Part shown: piece after piece, positions 41,438 through 50,540 of the stretch
How positions within the stretch are numbered: position 1 is the stretch's first letter
Layout: every line of letters starts with the position of its first letter
Assembly (NCBI GenBank): GCA_945868085.1
Contig: CAMBKF010000002.1
Coordinates: 1 to 64,000, forward strand
Direction of reading: 5' to 3'
DNA: 64,000 bases
Source: an uncultured Oscillibacter sp.
GTDB taxonomy: Bacteria > Bacillota > Clostridia > Oscillospirales > Oscillospiraceae
The notes under the pieces: generated by a model
Databases searched by the model: none
Seen by the model: the letters and a program-made list of their open reading frames with translations, nothing else
Told to the model about the DNA's origin: nothing
Position numbers and translations under genes: made by a program

Positions 41438-42322
41438 ATGAGTATCACAAAGTATCAGATTTTTTTGAAAACCGCGGCCTGCGGCAGCTTTTCCAAGGCG
41501 GCGGAGGCCATGAATTTCACCCAGTCCGGCATTAGCCACGCCATCAACTCCCTGGAGGGGGAGCTGGGCGTCACCCTCCTGAGCCGCAACCGGGGCGGGG
41601 TGGTGCTGACGGCGGACGGCCGGGCCCTGCTGCCCCAGATCGAAAAGCTCTGCGCCGCCCACCACGGCATGATGCAGACGGTGGAGAGCCTCAAAGGTAT
41701 GGACAGCGGCCTGGTGAAGGTGGCTACCTTTTCCAGCGTTTCTTTCCTGTGGCTGCCCCGGATCCTCAAGAGCTTTGGCCAGCTTTATCCCAACATCGAG
41801 TTTGAGGTGGTCACCGGGGACTTTTACGAGCAGATCGAGAGCTGGATCGTGTCCGGGGCGGTGGACTGCGGCTTCTTCCGCCTGCCGTCCACCAAACATC
41901 TGCAGACCTACCCCCTGTACCGGGACGAGCTGCAGGTGGTGGTGCCCTGCGACCATCCCTACGCCCAGGCGGACCCGTTCCCGGCATCGGAGCTGGCGGT
42001 GGAGCCGTTCATCCTGCTGGAGGAAGGGGAGGACTATGAGATCATGGCTGCCTTCGACAGGCTGGGCATCCGGCCCCATGTAAAGTACACCGCCCGGGAG
42101 GACCGGACCATCCTGGCCATGGTGTCCGAGGGATTGGGCATCAGTCTGCTGCCACGACTCATGGTGAGTCACAGCCCCATGCCCGTGCAGGTCTGCCGGG
42201 CACCCCTGCAGTTTGACCGGACCATCGGCATCGGCGTGAAGGACGAGAAGGCTCTGTCCAAATCCACCAGGCTGTTTGTGGACTATGTGCGCACCTGGGT
42301 GGCGGAAAACGGAGACAGATAA
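41438..42322 (+). CDS. LysR family transcriptional regulator
   Basis: A 294-residue LysR-type regulator with an N-terminal winged helix (KYQIFLKTAACGSFSKAAEAMNFTQSGISHAINSLE near 4-39, in two stretches) and a periplasmic-binding-like effector domain. A divergent neighbour (zinc-ribbon gene) and a MATE pump gene 219 bp downstream are possible targets. Despite lying in an element with molybdate genes it lacks the TOBE/molbindin domains of ModE, so it is not a ModE homologue. Confidence 0.92.
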   Translation: MSITKYQIFLKTAACGSFSKAAEAMNFTQSGISHAINSLEGELGVTLLSRNRGGVVLTADGRALLPQIEKLCAAHHGMMQTVESLKGMDSGLVKVATFSSVSFLWLPRILKSFGQLYPNIEFEVVTGDFYEQIESWIVSGAVDCGFFRLPSTKHLQTYPLYRDELQVVVPCDHPYAQADPFPASELAVEPFILLEEGEDYEIMAAFDRLGIRPHVKYTAREDRTILAMVSEGLGISLLPRLMVSHSPMPVQVCRAPLQFDRTIGIGVKDEKALSKSTRLFVDYVRTWVAENGDR

Positions 42323-42398
42323 CCGAAAGACGAAAAACTGCATGACCGGACGGGGCGGGTCGGGGGAATATTTGTGTAGTATGCGGTGTCGAATTTGC

Positions 42399-42427
42399 TT
42401 GAGATTTTGCGCTTTTCCCACTATAAT
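42399..42427 (+). promoter_or_regulatory. Promoter of the second MATE gene
   Basis: TTGAGA (42399-42404), 17 bp, TATAAT (42422-42427). It implies a transcript leader of about 108 nt. Confidence 0.7.
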
Positions 42428-42433
42428 AGGAGG

Positions 42434-42541
42434 ACGCACCGAAGCAGGGACGCCCGTTGGGCCCTGGGGAGGGAGCACTTCAGACAGGACGGAAAGGCCC
42501 GCGGATCCGGCGCCTATGGCGCGGCTGCGGGAAATGGCAAT
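42434..42541 (+). promoter_or_regulatory. Structured 5' leader of the second MATE gene, unidentified
   Basis: Two hairpins can be drawn: CAGGG/CCCTG enclosing CCC/GGG (near 42446-42466), and CCCGC/GCGGG enclosing GCGCC/GGCGC (near 42508-42533). Between them is an unpaired purine-rich stretch GGGGAGGGAGCAC. Reading frames through it carry no family sequence. It may be a regulatory leader; I could not assign it to a known riboswitch class. Confidence 0.35.
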
Positions 42542-43933
42542 ATGAAAAGGATCCATCATTTCAGGCTGGGCGGCTCCATCGACATGCTGACAGGGCCGCT
42601 GCTGAAGAAATTACTGCTGTTCAGCCTGCCGCTTATGGCATCCAGTGTGCTGCAGCTGCTGTTTAACGCGGCGGACGTTGTGGTGGTGGGGCGCTACGCA
42701 AGCTACGCCAGCCTGGGCGCTGTGGGCAGCACCACGGCTATTGTGAACCTGGTGGTGAACCTGCTCATCGGCATGGCTGTGGGCGTGAACGTGGTCATTG
42801 CCCGGTACATCGGCGAAGGGGACAAGGGCAAGGAGATCTCCGCGGCCATCCACACGGCGGTGGCCATGGCCCTGGTGGGCGGACTGATCCTGGGCGGCGC
42901 CGGCTATGCCATGGCGGAGTGGATATTGCGCATGGTCTCCACCCCGGATGATATTTTTGACCTGGCGCTGACGTACCTGCACATCTATTTCGCCGGGACA
43001 CCGGCCATCATGCTGTATAACTACGGCGCGGCCGCCCTGCGCGCCCGGGGCGACACCCAGCGACCGCTGCTGTTCCTCACCATCAGCGGCGTGACCAATG
43101 TGGCGCTGAACCTGCTGTTTGTCATCTCCTTTCAGATGGACGTGGCGGGGGTGGCCCTGGCTACGGTCATCAGTGAGGTGCTCAGCGCTGTGCTGGTGGT
43201 GGTGTGTCTTATGCGCACCCAGGACGAGCTGCATTTTTCCTGGCGGAAGCTTCGCTTTGACCGCCGGAGCCTGAGCCTTATGGCCAAGGTGGGCATTCCC
43301 GCCGGGGTGCAGGGGTGCCTGTTCAGCGTGTCCAATGTGGTCATACAGAGCGCCATCAATGCCTACGGCAGTGTGGTGGTGGCCGGGTGCAGCGCCGCCG
43401 GCAGCATTGACGGATTCATCTATGTGGCTATGAACACCTTCCACCAGTCGGCACAGACCTTCCTGAGCCAGAACATCGGCGCGGGAAAGTATGAGCGGGT
43501 GAAGGAGATCCTGAAAAAGTGCATCCTGTGTACCGTGGCCACCGGGGCTACCCTCAGCGCCGTGGCCTGCATCTGGAGCGTGCCGCTGCTGTCTATCTAC
43601 AACCAGGATCCGGCGGTACTGGCGGCCGGGACGGTGCGGCTGCGGCTGGTGGCGGCGCCGTATGTGATCTTCGGCATTGCGGATGTGCTTACGGGCGCCA
43701 TCCGGGGCTGCGGCAGCCCGGTGCGGCCGGTGGTCATCAACCTGCTGTGTACCTGCGCCTTCCGCCTGGCCTGGATCGCCGCCATCAACACGGACACCAT
43801 GGCACCCACATGGGTATATGCGTCCTATCCAGCTTCGTGGCTACTGCTGCTGACGGTGCTGCTGGTCTGCTGGTGCAGGCTCTACCGCAGACGGATCAAG
43901 CCGAATATCGCCCTGAACAGGGCGGCTGCGTAA
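42542..43933 (+). CDS. MATE family efflux transporter (element-borne)
   Basis: A 463-residue, 12-helix protein opening MKRIHHFRLGGSIDMLTGPL and then LLLFSLPLMASSVLQLLFNAADVVVVG, typical of the bacterial MATE branch often named NorM/DinF. It differs clearly from the MATE protein encoded at 37542-38882. The ATG at 42542 is used because the upstream in-frame extension covers the structured leader and lacks membrane sequence. Substrate unknown; the LysR protein upstream is the likely regulator. Confidence 0.9.
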   Translation: MKRIHHFRLGGSIDMLTGPLLKKLLLFSLPLMASSVLQLLFNAADVVVVGRYASYASLGAVGSTTAIVNLVVNLLIGMAVGVNVVIARYIGEGDKGKEISAAIHTAVAMALVGGLILGGAGYAMAEWILRMVSTPDDIFDLALTYLHIYFAGTPAIMLYNYGAAALRARGDTQRPLLFLTISGVTNVALNLLFVISFQMDVAGVALATVISEVLSAVLVVVCLMRTQDELHFSWRKLRFDRRSLSLMAKVGIPAGVQGCLFSVSNVVIQSAINAYGSVVVAGCSAAGSIDGFIYVAMNTFHQSAQTFLSQNIGAGKYERVKEILKKCILCTVATGATLSAVACIWSVPLLSIYNQDPAVLAAGTVRLRLVAAPYVIFGIADVLTGAIRGCGSPVRPVVINLLCTCAFRLAWIAAINTDTMAPTWVYASYPASWLLLLTVLLVCWCRLYRRRIKPNIALNRAAA

Positions 43934-43954
43934 GGGCACTGTCATATGAGAAAT

Positions 43955-43988
43955 AAATCCCGCAAGTTCAATGAACTTGCGGGATTTT
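43955..43988. terminator. Bidirectional terminator between MATE and modC
   Basis: A 16-bp perfect stem (43955-43970/43972-43987) with A and T runs at its ends, between convergent genes. Confidence 0.88.
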
Positions 43989-44007
43989 GTGTTGGTTTTG
44001 ATGGCGC

Positions 44008-45030
44008 TTACCGGTAGCACAGGCATTGCTCCGGGAGCAGGTCGAAGGCTACGGCTGCGCCCTGGGCGGGAGCGGCAGTCTTGGGCGCGGACACCCGCAG
44101 GATAGGCCCGGCGGCATCCTGCGCCGGGCGGAGCAGGACGGCGGTTTCATTCAGGTCGCAGATGGTCCGAAATACCTGGGCCCGGTAGGGGCCGGCCCCC
44201 AGGGAGACTGCGCCATCCGGAATGGCCACGGTGCATGGGCCATCCCCGGCGGGCAGGGGCAGGGTGATGCCCCAGCCGTCCAGGCGCACGCCGCCCTGGC
44301 AGCCCTGGGCGGACAGGAAATTGCGGCAGCCGGTGAGCCGGGCCGCGCTCTGGGTGGCGGGGTGATGCACCAGGGCCTCCATATCCGTTACCGCACCGGA
44401 GGTGCCGTTTTCTATGACGCAGACGGTGCGGCAGTTCCGGTAGCACTCGCCCAAATCGTGGCTGACCCACAGAATGGGGCCGTCAAAGCCGGAGAGAAGA
44501 TCTGAAAGCTCCAGCTCCAGGTTCCACTTGAGGAAGCTGTCCAGGGCCGAAAAGGGTTCGTCCAGCAAAATGGCCTTGGGCTCGGAGGCCAGGATGCGGG
44601 CCAGGGCCACCCGCTGCTGCTGGCCGCCGGAGAGCTGGGCGGGGTACTTCTTCTCCAGGCCTTCCAGGCGGAAGCGGCGCAGCTGCTGGGCGGCCCGCTG
44701 CTGCTTTTCCGCCCGGCTGCCGGTGCGGATGCCGCACTGGATGTTCTGGGCCACGGTCATATTGGGGAACAGGGCGTACTGCTGGAACAGATACCCCACC
44801 TGCCGCTGCTGAGGCGTCAGGTCAATGTGTTTCTCACTGTCAAAAAGGGTCACACCGTCCAGGACGATACGGCCCCGGTCCGGGGTCATGATGCCGGCGA
44901 TGCACTTGAGAGTGACGCTCTTGCCGCAGCCGGAGGCACCCAGCAGGGCCATGGTGCCATGATCCGTCTCGAATTTCGAGCGCAGGGTGAAGCTGCCCAG
45001 CTTCTTCTCAATGTCGACCATAAGGCTCAT
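44008..45030 (-). CDS. modC: Molybdate ABC transporter ATP-binding protein
   Basis: A 340-residue ABC ATPase: Walker A GASGCGKS near 32-39, signature [15 protein letters not shown] near 128-142, Walker B ILLDEPFSALD. A C-terminal extension of about 120 residues is in the position of the ModC TOBE/regulatory domain but is poorly conserved. It powers molybdate (or tungstate) import. AAGGAGG precedes the ATG at 45030, which overlaps the modB stop (ATGA). Confidence 0.9.
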   Translation of the reverse strand: MSLMVDIEKKLGSFTLRSKFETDHGTMALLGASGCGKSVTLKCIAGIMTPDRGRIVLDGVTLFDSEKHIDLTPQQRQVGYLFQQYALFPNMTVAQNIQCGIRTGSRAEKQQRAAQQLRRFRLEGLEKKYPAQLSGGQQQRVALARILASEPKAILLDEPFSALDSFLKWNLELELSDLLSGFDGPILWVSHDLGECYRNCRTVCVIENGTSGAVTDMEALVHHPATQSAARLTGCRNFLSAQGCQGGVRLDGWGITLPLPAGDGPCTVAIPDGAVSLGAGPYRAQVFRTICDLNETAVLLRPAQDAAGPILRVSAPKTAAPAQGAAVAFDLLPEQCLCYR

Positions 45031-45719
45031 GCGGTCTGCCTCCTTCCGCGGCCCGCTGCCGTCAGCAGGTTTTTCTTTTCCAGCATGTTCACCACCAGCA
45101 GTATCACGGCGGAAATGCCGATGTTCACCAGCACCCACTTCAGGGCCAGGGCATCGTTGCCCACCTGCCAGAGCTGATAGACGGTGGTGGACACGGTGGC
45201 GGTCTTGCCGGGGGTATAGCCGGCGATCATGCTGGTGGCGCCATATTCGCCCAGGGCCCGGGCAAAGGCCAGCACTGCGCCGGCCAGCACACCCTGGCGG
45301 CAGTAGGGCATGCGGATATGCCAGAAGATGTAGGTGTTGGACAGGCCCAGGGTCTGTCCGGCGTAGGCCAGCGTCTCGTCAAAAGCCTCGAAGGCGCCCC
45401 GGACCGTGCGGTACATCAGCGGAAATACCACCACCACCGTGGCGAAGATGGTGGACCACCAGGTCATGACCATGCGGATGCCGAAGGCCTCCAGCACCCA
45501 GGCGCCGATGAGACGTTTCGGCCCCAGCACCCGCAGCAGCAGATAGCCCACCACCGTGGGCGGCAGCACCAGGGGCAGAGTCAATATTACGTCCAGAATG
45601 CCTTTGACCAAACGCGGGAGCTTGGCAATATAGTACGCTGCGGCGATGCCCGTGAAGAACACCACCACCGCCGAAATGGCGGCGATGCGCAGCGAGTTTA
45701 ACAGGGGATACCAATCCAT
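45027..45719 (-). CDS. modB: Molybdate ABC transporter permease
   Basis: A 230-residue permease with five to six helices and the ABC-coupling loop GEYGATSMIAGYTPGKTATV near 157-176, the EAA-like motif of ModB. The start MDWYPLLNSLRIAAIS is typical. GGAGGT lies five bases before the ATG. It sits between modA (73 bp upstream) and modC (overlapping), the standard modABC order. Confidence 0.94.
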   Translation of the reverse strand: MDWYPLLNSLRIAAISAVVVFFTGIAAAYYIAKLPRLVKGILDVILTLPLVLPPTVVGYLLLRVLGPKRLIGAWVLEAFGIRMVMTWWSTIFATVVVVFPLMYRTVRGAFEAFDETLAYAGQTLGLSNTYIFWHIRMPYCRQGVLAGAVLAFARALGEYGATSMIAGYTPGKTATVSTTVYQLWQVGNDALALKWVLVNIGISAVILLVVNMLEKKNLLTAAGRGRRQTA

Positions 45720-45792
45720 AGGGGACCTCCAGAAAAACGGGATGTGGGCAGGGCGCTAAACGCGCCCTGCCCGGTTTCGTGGGGATGAAAAA

Positions 45793-46623
45793 TTACTTGC
45801 TCAGGGGGGTGAACAGAACCTTCTCGAACTCGGCGGAAGCCTCGGCGCCCTGGAGATACTTCAGGAATGCGGCGGCAGCATCCTGCTGGGTAGAGGTGTT
45901 CAGCACGGCGGCGGGGTAGATGACCTGACCGCACATGTCGGCGGTGGCCTCGGCGGCCACGGTCAGCTTGGCGGAGTAGGCGTCGGAGGCATAGATGATG
46001 CCGCAGTCCACGGTGCCCTCGGACACGGCGGTGGTGACTTCCTTGACGTTGGAGCCATAGGTCAGCTTGTCGGCAATGGCGGCCTCGTCAATGTCATAGA
46101 ACTTGAAGATCTTCTGGGTGTACTGGCCCACGGGCACGTCGCTGTTGCCGATGGCCAGCTTCACGTCGCCGTTTTTCAGCAGGTCGGCCAGCTTATCGAA
46201 GCTGTCGATGCCCTTGTCGCTGCCCTCGGCCACGGCCAGGACCACCTTGTTCTCCAGCAGGTCGATGCGGCTGCCGGCTACCAGCAGATCCTGACCCTTG
46301 GGGTTCTTCTCGGAATCATCCTTCAGGGAGCCGTCCAGAGCGTTCATCTGCTTGGGAGCGGCGGAAATGAACAGGTCACACACGGCGCCTTCCTCGATCT
46401 GGGTCAGCAGCTTGCCGGAGGAATCGAAGTTGAAGCTGATCTTCACGTTCTGGTTATCGGCCATGTACTTGTCGCCGATGGCGGTGAGGGACTCGGTGAG
46501 GGAGGCGGCGGCAAACACCGTCAGCTCTACGGTCTCATCGGTCTTCTTGTCGTCTTTGCTGCCGCAGGCCACCAGGCTCAGAGCCATGACCAGCGCCAGG
46601 AGCAGGGAGATAAACTTTTTCAT
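45793..46623 (-). CDS. modA: Molybdate-binding lipoprotein
   Basis: A 276-residue extracellular binding protein. The signal peptide ends in a lipobox (LSLVACG, Cys near 21). ModA segments follow: VELTVFAAASLTESLTAIG near 32-50, FDSSGKLLTQIEEGAVCDLFISA (in two stretches) and the late VDCGIIYASDAYSAKL. The Ser residues in AAASL and SSGKL are the expected oxyanion contacts. It captures molybdate for ModBC. It may have its own start of transcription, since a 10-bp hairpin (46695-46718) separates it from the MoeA-like gene. Confidence 0.94.
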   Translation of the reverse strand: MKKFISLLLALVMALSLVACGSKDDKKTDETVELTVFAAASLTESLTAIGDKYMADNQNVKISFNFDSSGKLLTQIEEGAVCDLFISAAPKQMNALDGSLKDDSEKNPKGQDLLVAGSRIDLLENKVVLAVAEGSDKGIDSFDKLADLLKNGDVKLAIGNSDVPVGQYTQKIFKFYDIDEAAIADKLTYGSNVKEVTTAVSEGTVDCGIIYASDAYSAKLTVAAEATADMCGQVIYPAAVLNTSTQQDAAAAFLKYLQGAEASAEFEKVLFTPLSK

Positions 46624-46694
46624 CTTGGTTTTTCCTTTCTGATTTTTGTTTTATATCGACGCAATTCTTTTGCGAGGATAACGGTTTGCAACAA

Positions 46695-46718
46695 CTATGC
46701 GCCCTCCTGGGCGCATAG
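46695..46718 (-). other. Hairpin between the MoeA-like gene and modA
   Basis: The 10-bp perfect stem CTATGCGCCC/GGGCGCATAG with loop TCCT lies 7 bp past the MoeA-like stop. On the transcribed strand it lacks a good T run, so it may only weaken read-through from the cofactor genes into modABC. Confidence 0.6.
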
Positions 46719-46724
46719 CATTTT

Positions 46725-47744
46725 TCACTTACCGAAGGGGCAGATGGGGTAATGGCACTCCTTACAGCCCAGGCACAGACCGCCCTCGCCCAGGGCGGCA
46801 ATGTCGCTGCGCTTCACGGGCACATCCGCTGCCACCTTGGGCAGGATCAGGTCAAAAATCGTGGCACCGGCATACATGACGCAGCCGGGAAGGCCCATGA
46901 CGGGCAGGCCGTCTTCAAAATAGCCCAGAAGGAACATGGCACCGGGGAGTACCGGAGCACCGTAGCAGACGATATTCGCACCGGCCGCCTTGATGCCGCC
47001 GGGGGTATTGTCATCCGGGTCCACACTCATGCCGCCGGTGCAGAGGATCATGTCCGGGTTCTTCCCGCGCATGGAAAGCACCGCGTCCCGGACGTTCTCC
47101 ACGCCGTCACCGGAATAGACTACCTCCAGCGTCTCGATGCCGCAGGTCTTCAGCTTTTCGATGACCACGGGGGTGAAGGTGTCCTTGATGAGGCCCTTTT
47201 TCACCTCGCCGCCGGTGGCGACAATGCAGGCGGTTTTGCGGACGAAGGGCTTTAGCGTCAGCAGGGGGGCGGGGCCTGCGGCCTGCTCCGCCTTTTGCAG
47301 CTTTTCTTCGGCGATGATCAGGGGGATCACTCGCATGCCGGCCAGCTTATCCCCCTTGCGGACGGCGGTGCCGCCCTTGCGGGTGGCGATCATCACCTCG
47401 TCCTGGCTGTTCACCGCCACGAGGCGTTGGCTATCCACCAGAAACAGACCGTCGCAGGCGGCTTTCAGCTCGATCTTGCCCTCTTTCACTTCGCTGCGGG
47501 TCATGTTCTCCCGGCCACACAGCGCCAAAAGACGCTCCGCCGCGTCGTTTTCGTGGACCATGCCGGGGGTCATTTCCCAGACGTACAGATGCTCCTTGCC
47601 CATGGACAGCAGCACCGGGATGTCCTCCGCCGTGACCACATGGCCCTTGCGGAAGCGGGCGTCCTTATACTGATCCTTGATAATTTGAGTCATGTCGTGG
47701 CAGAGCACATGGCCTACGGCGTCCTCTGTTTTAATGAGCTTCAT
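46725..47744 (-). CDS. MoeA-like molybdopterin-binding protein with C-terminal cysteine cluster
   Basis: A 339-residue protein. The N-terminal region (MKLIKTEDAVGHVLCHDMTQI) and the MoCF domain near 180-320, with ILCTGGMSVDPDDNTPGGI and GLPGCVMYAGATIFDLILP, match MoeA-type molybdenum insertase relatives. An extra tail, GGLCLGCKECHYPICPFGK, has four to five cysteines that could bind an iron-sulfur cluster or zinc; classical MoeA lacks this. Its role is probably metal insertion into molybdopterin or its control. GAGGTG precedes the ATG, which overlaps the MOSC gene stop. Confidence 0.85.
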   Translation of the reverse strand: MKLIKTEDAVGHVLCHDMTQIIKDQYKDARFRKGHVVTAEDIPVLLSMGKEHLYVWEMTPGMVHENDAAERLLALCGRENMTRSEVKEGKIELKAACDGLFLVDSQRLVAVNSQDEVMIATRKGGTAVRKGDKLAGMRVIPLIIAEEKLQKAEQAAGPAPLLTLKPFVRKTACIVATGGEVKKGLIKDTFTPVVIEKLKTCGIETLEVVYSGDGVENVRDAVLSMRGKNPDMILCTGGMSVDPDDNTPGGIKAAGANIVCYGAPVLPGAMFLLGYFEDGLPVMGLPGCVMYAGATIFDLILPKVAADVPVKRSDIAALGEGGLCLGCKECHYPICPFGK

Positions 47745-48175
47745 TTCAGCACCTCGATCTCGTCCCCGGCCTGCACGCGGCCCTCTTTCACCACCACGGC
47801 AAAGATGCCCTCTGTGGGCATGACGCATTTGCCGGCGGTGCGCTTGATCTCACAGTCGTTATGGCACTGCTTGCCGATCTGGGTGACCTCCAGCTCCGTT
47901 TCACCAACCCGCAGGTGGGTGCCCACGGGCAGATGCTTGAGGTCGATGCCCCGGGTATTGATATTTTCCGCGAAAACCCCGGCATCCAGGGGAATGGGGC
48001 AGATGGCGCGCATGGTGTCCACGCTTTCGTCCGCCAAAAGGCTGATCTGCCGGTGCCAGTCGCCGGCGTGTGCATCGCCCACGATGCCGTGATGGCACTT
48101 GAGGTCAATATAAGGCACCTCGTGCTTGCGCGTGCCCTTTTTTTCGCTGATGTTTACCGCTGTAACTGCTGCCAT
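47741..48175 (-). CDS. MOSC domain protein
   Basis: A single-domain 144-residue MOSC protein: KKGTRKHEVPYIDLKCHHGIVGDAHAGDWHRQISLL near 12-47 (in two stretches) and the cysteine region GKQCHNDCEIKRTAGKCVMPTEGIFA near 100-125. MOSC domains carry sulfur or handle the molybdenum cofactor. The stand-alone form sits in many clostridial cofactor gene clusters. It overlaps the MoeA-like gene and is 3 bp from moaC. Confidence 0.9.
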   Translation of the reverse strand: MAAVTAVNISEKKGTRKHEVPYIDLKCHHGIVGDAHAGDWHRQISLLADESVDTMRAICPIPLDAGVFAENINTRGIDLKHLPVGTHLRVGETELEVTQIGKQCHNDCEIKRTAGKCVMPTEGIFAVVVKEGRVQAGDEIEVLK

Positions 48176-48178
48176 GCT

Positions 48179-48649
48179 CTACACCTCAGCTTCATATACA
48201 CCACTCTTGCCGCCTTCCTTATAAAGAAGGCGGATGTCGGTGATGGTCATATCCCGCTGGACGGCCTTGCACATATCGTACACCGTCAGCGCCGCCACAG
48301 AGACCGCCGTCAGGGCCTCCATTTCCACGCCTGTTTCGCCGGTGCAGCGGACCTCGCTGCAGATGTGCAGGGCGGTATCCTCTAATTCAAATGTAATGTC
48401 CACCTTTGTCAGCAGCAGGGGGTGGCACATGGGGACCAGGTCGCTGTTTTTCTTGGCGGCCATGATGCCCGCTACCTGGGCCACGGCCAGCACATCGCCC
48501 TTGCCGATGCGGCCCTGGCGGATCCTGGCCATGGTTTCGGCGGCCATATGCACTGTGGCGGTGGCCCGGGCTACCCGGTGGGTGGGGGCCTTTTCGCTTA
48601 CATCCACCATGTGGGCCCGGCCCTGCTCATTAAAATGTGTCAAATCCAT
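48179..48649 (-). CDS. moaC: Cyclic pyranopterin monophosphate synthase
   Basis: The 156-residue protein is a full-length Moa[23 protein letters not shown] near 6-27 (in parts), [16 protein letters not shown] near 72-87 with the catalytic histidine, and the late [26 protein letters not shown] with the conserved Lys-Asp pair. It makes cyclic pyranopterin monophosphate from the MoaA product in the first step of molybdenum cofactor synthesis. Confidence 0.96.
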   Translation of the reverse strand: MDLTHFNEQGRAHMVDVSEKAPTHRVARATATVHMAAETMARIRQGRIGKGDVLAVAQVAGIMAAKKNSDLVPMCHPLLLTKVDITFELEDTALHICSEVRCTGETGVEMEALTAVSVAALTVYDMCKAVQRDMTITDIRLLYKEGGKSGVYEAEV

Positions 48650-48654
48650 ATCCG

Positions 48655-49602
48655 TCAGCCCCCGATCTCAAACATGCTCCGGTGTGTTTCCGTGCGGCCG
48701 GTCTCCTCCAGATGGTGCCGCTGGGGCTTCATGGCGATGCCCCGGCGGATGGCCTGCTCCAGGGCCGCGCCTGTGAGACCCCGCAGGGAGAGCTCTGCAT
48801 CCGAATGGAGGCAGGGCTTCAGCTTGCCGTCCGCCGTGATGCGGATGCGGGAACAATCTGCGCAGAAGGCGCAGCTCATGGGCTCGATGAGCCCCACGGT
48901 GCCAGCCGCACCCGGCAAACGGTAGAGCTTGGCGACGCCGCTGGAGCCGGCCGCCTGCAGCTGCGGCACCCGGTCCAGGACCGCCTGCGCCGGCAAAAAA
49001 CGCTCCCGGGGCCAGGCGGCGCACACGCCCATGGGCATCAGCTCAATGAAGCGCACCTGCCAGGGTTTATCCAGGGTCAGGCGGACGAAGTCTTCAATTT
49101 CATCGTCGTTGATGCCGCCCAGGAGGACGCAGTTGATCTTCATATTTTCAAAACCCGCGTCCTCCGCGGCGCGGATGCCCGAGAGGACCGTGTCCAGGCT
49201 GCCTGTCCGGGTGATGGCGCGATAGCGCTCCGGGCGGAGGGAATCCAGGCTGATGTTCAGCCGGTCCACGCCGGCCTCCCGCAGGGGGCGGGCCAGCTGG
49301 GCAAGACGGGTGCCGTTGGTGGTCAGGCACAGCTCCTCCACGCCGGGGACGGCCCGCAGCATGGCGCACAGGTCTGTGATGCCCCGGCGGGCCAGGGGCT
49401 CGCCGCCGGTGATGCGTATTTTTTTCACGCCCAGCCGGGCGGCGGCTGCGGCAAACGCCTGCAGCTCCTCAAAAGAGCACAGAGCCCCATGGGGACGCTT
49501 TTCCATGCCCTCCTCCGCCATGCAGTACCGGCAGCGAAGGTCGCACAGGTCCGTCACCGACAGCCTGAGATATGTAATGCTTCTGCCTGCTCCATCGTTC
49601 AT
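48655..49602 (-). CDS. moaA: GTP 3',8-cyclase
   Basis: A 315-residue radical SAM enzyme with the N-terminal cluster motif CDLRCRYC near 19-26 ([19 protein letters not shown]) and [11 protein letters not shown]. The C-terminal second cluster has cysteines in [12 protein letters not shown] and one more at LKPCLHS. The chain ends in Gly-Gly, as MoaA must for activity. It converts GTP to 3',8-cyclo-H2GTP together with MoaC. First gene of the leftward cofactor operon, with its own promoter at 49628-49657. Confidence 0.96.
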   Translation of the reverse strand: MNDGAGRSITYLRLSVTDLCDLRCRYCMAEEGMEKRPHGALCSFEELQAFAAAAARLGVKKIRITGGEPLARRGITDLCAMLRAVPGVEELCLTTNGTRLAQLARPLREAGVDRLNISLDSLRPERYRAITRTGSLDTVLSGIRAAEDAGFENMKINCVLLGGINDDEIEDFVRLTLDKPWQVRFIELMPMGVCAAWPRERFLPAQAVLDRVPQLQAAGSSGVAKLYRLPGAAGTVGLIEPMSCAFCADCSRIRITADGKLKPCLHSDAELSLRGLTGAALEQAIRRGIAMKPQRHHLEETGRTETHRSMFEIGG

Positions 49603-49627
49603 ACGGAAACCCTTCCTTTTCCCCTTG

Positions 49628-49736
49628 ATTTTACCATTCCGGGCGGGGAGATTTCAAACGGGGCGTTCGGTATTATCGGATTTAACGACGGAGTTGTCGG
49701 ATTATTCTTGACGGGGAAGGGCGATTTTGCTATGCT
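49628..49736. promoter_or_regulatory. Divergent promoters between moaA and the IclR gene
   Basis: Leftward: TTGAAA (complement 49652-49657), 18 bp, TAAAAT (complement 49628-49633). Rightward: TTGACG (49708-49713), 17 bp, TATGCT (49731-49736). The IclR protein is the likely controller of both. I looked for a molybdenum cofactor riboswitch here and saw none. Confidence 0.75.
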
Positions 49737-49760
49737 GAAGGGGAAAGGAGTGGGTGCGCG

Positions 49761-50540
49761 ATGGTGGACGGCAACATCATTCTGTCCGTGGCCAAGGCCA
49801 TGGAGCTGCTGCAGATCATGAACCAGGCGGGCAAGCCGCTGCTGCTGAAGGATCTGGCGGCCCTGTGCGGCTACCCCAAAAGCACGGTGTTCGGGCTGCT
49901 GACCACCATGCGGGGATACGACGTGGTGACCCAGACCCCGGATGGGAGATATGCGCTGGGCATGCGTCTGTTTGAATACGGGCGGCAGGTGGAGCGGTCC
50001 TGGGACATCTCGCTGGTGGCGCGGCCCTATATGGAGCATCTGTGCCGGGAGGCCGGGGCATCCGTGATGCTCTCCGTTTACGAGAGCGGCAGCGTCATCA
50101 CACTGGACCAGGTGGAGGCCCGGGGCGGCCTGCGGATCGTGTCGGATATCGGATCCCGGCTGCCGGTTTTCTGCACATCTCAGGGAAAGGTGTTCCTGGC
50201 GCATATGTCCCGGGCCGGGGCGGAGAATCTGCTGCGAAGCCAGAACATGACGCAATTTACGCCCCACACCGTTACGGACATTCCTGCCCTGCTGCGGGAG
50301 GTGGAGACGTGCCGCGGCCAGGGCTATGCCATTGAAAACGGGGAATACAAGATCGGCCTGCGCTCCATTTCAGCGCCTATCTACAACGTGGAGGGGAAAG
50401 TGCAGTACACCGTGGGGATCATCGGTATGCTGCGCAGCGCACACTCGGATGAATTTCACGCGGCGGTGCAGCAGGTCTGCGCTACGGCGACTATGATCTC
50501 CGCCGCCTTAGGTTACAGAAAACAGGAGGAAGCGCTATGA
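49761..50540 (+). CDS. IclR family transcriptional regulator
   Basis: A 259-residue regulator with an N-terminal winged helix (LSVAKAMELLQIMNQ, LKDLAALCGYPKSTVFGLLTTM near 9-50) and the C-terminal IclR effector domain (ARPYMEHLCREAGASVML, SRLPVFCTSQGKVFLAHM). It is divergent from the moa operon and overlaps mogA (ATGA). A regulator cotranscribed with a cofactor gene suggests control of the molybdenum cluster, unusual for this family. Confidence 0.9.
   Translation: MVDGNIILSVAKAMELLQIMNQAGKPLLLKDLAALCGYPKSTVFGLLTTMRGYDVVTQTPDGRYALGMRLFEYGRQVERSWDISLVARPYMEHLCREAGASVMLSVYESGSVITLDQVEARGGLRIVSDIGSRLPVFCTSQGKVFLAHMSRAGAENLLRSQNMTQFTPHTVTDIPALLREVETCRGQGYAIENGEYKIGLRSISAPIYNVEGKVQYTVGIIGMLRSAHSDEFHAAVQQVCATATMISAALGYRKQEEAL

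Noticed and set aside
41438..42322. ModE-type molybdate regulator
   Set aside because: The protein is a standard LysR regulator without molbindin/TOBE domains.
49603..49760. A molybdenum cofactor riboswitch before moaA
   Set aside because: The gap is short, holds two plain promoters and shows no extended conserved helices. An IclR regulator is encoded beside it.
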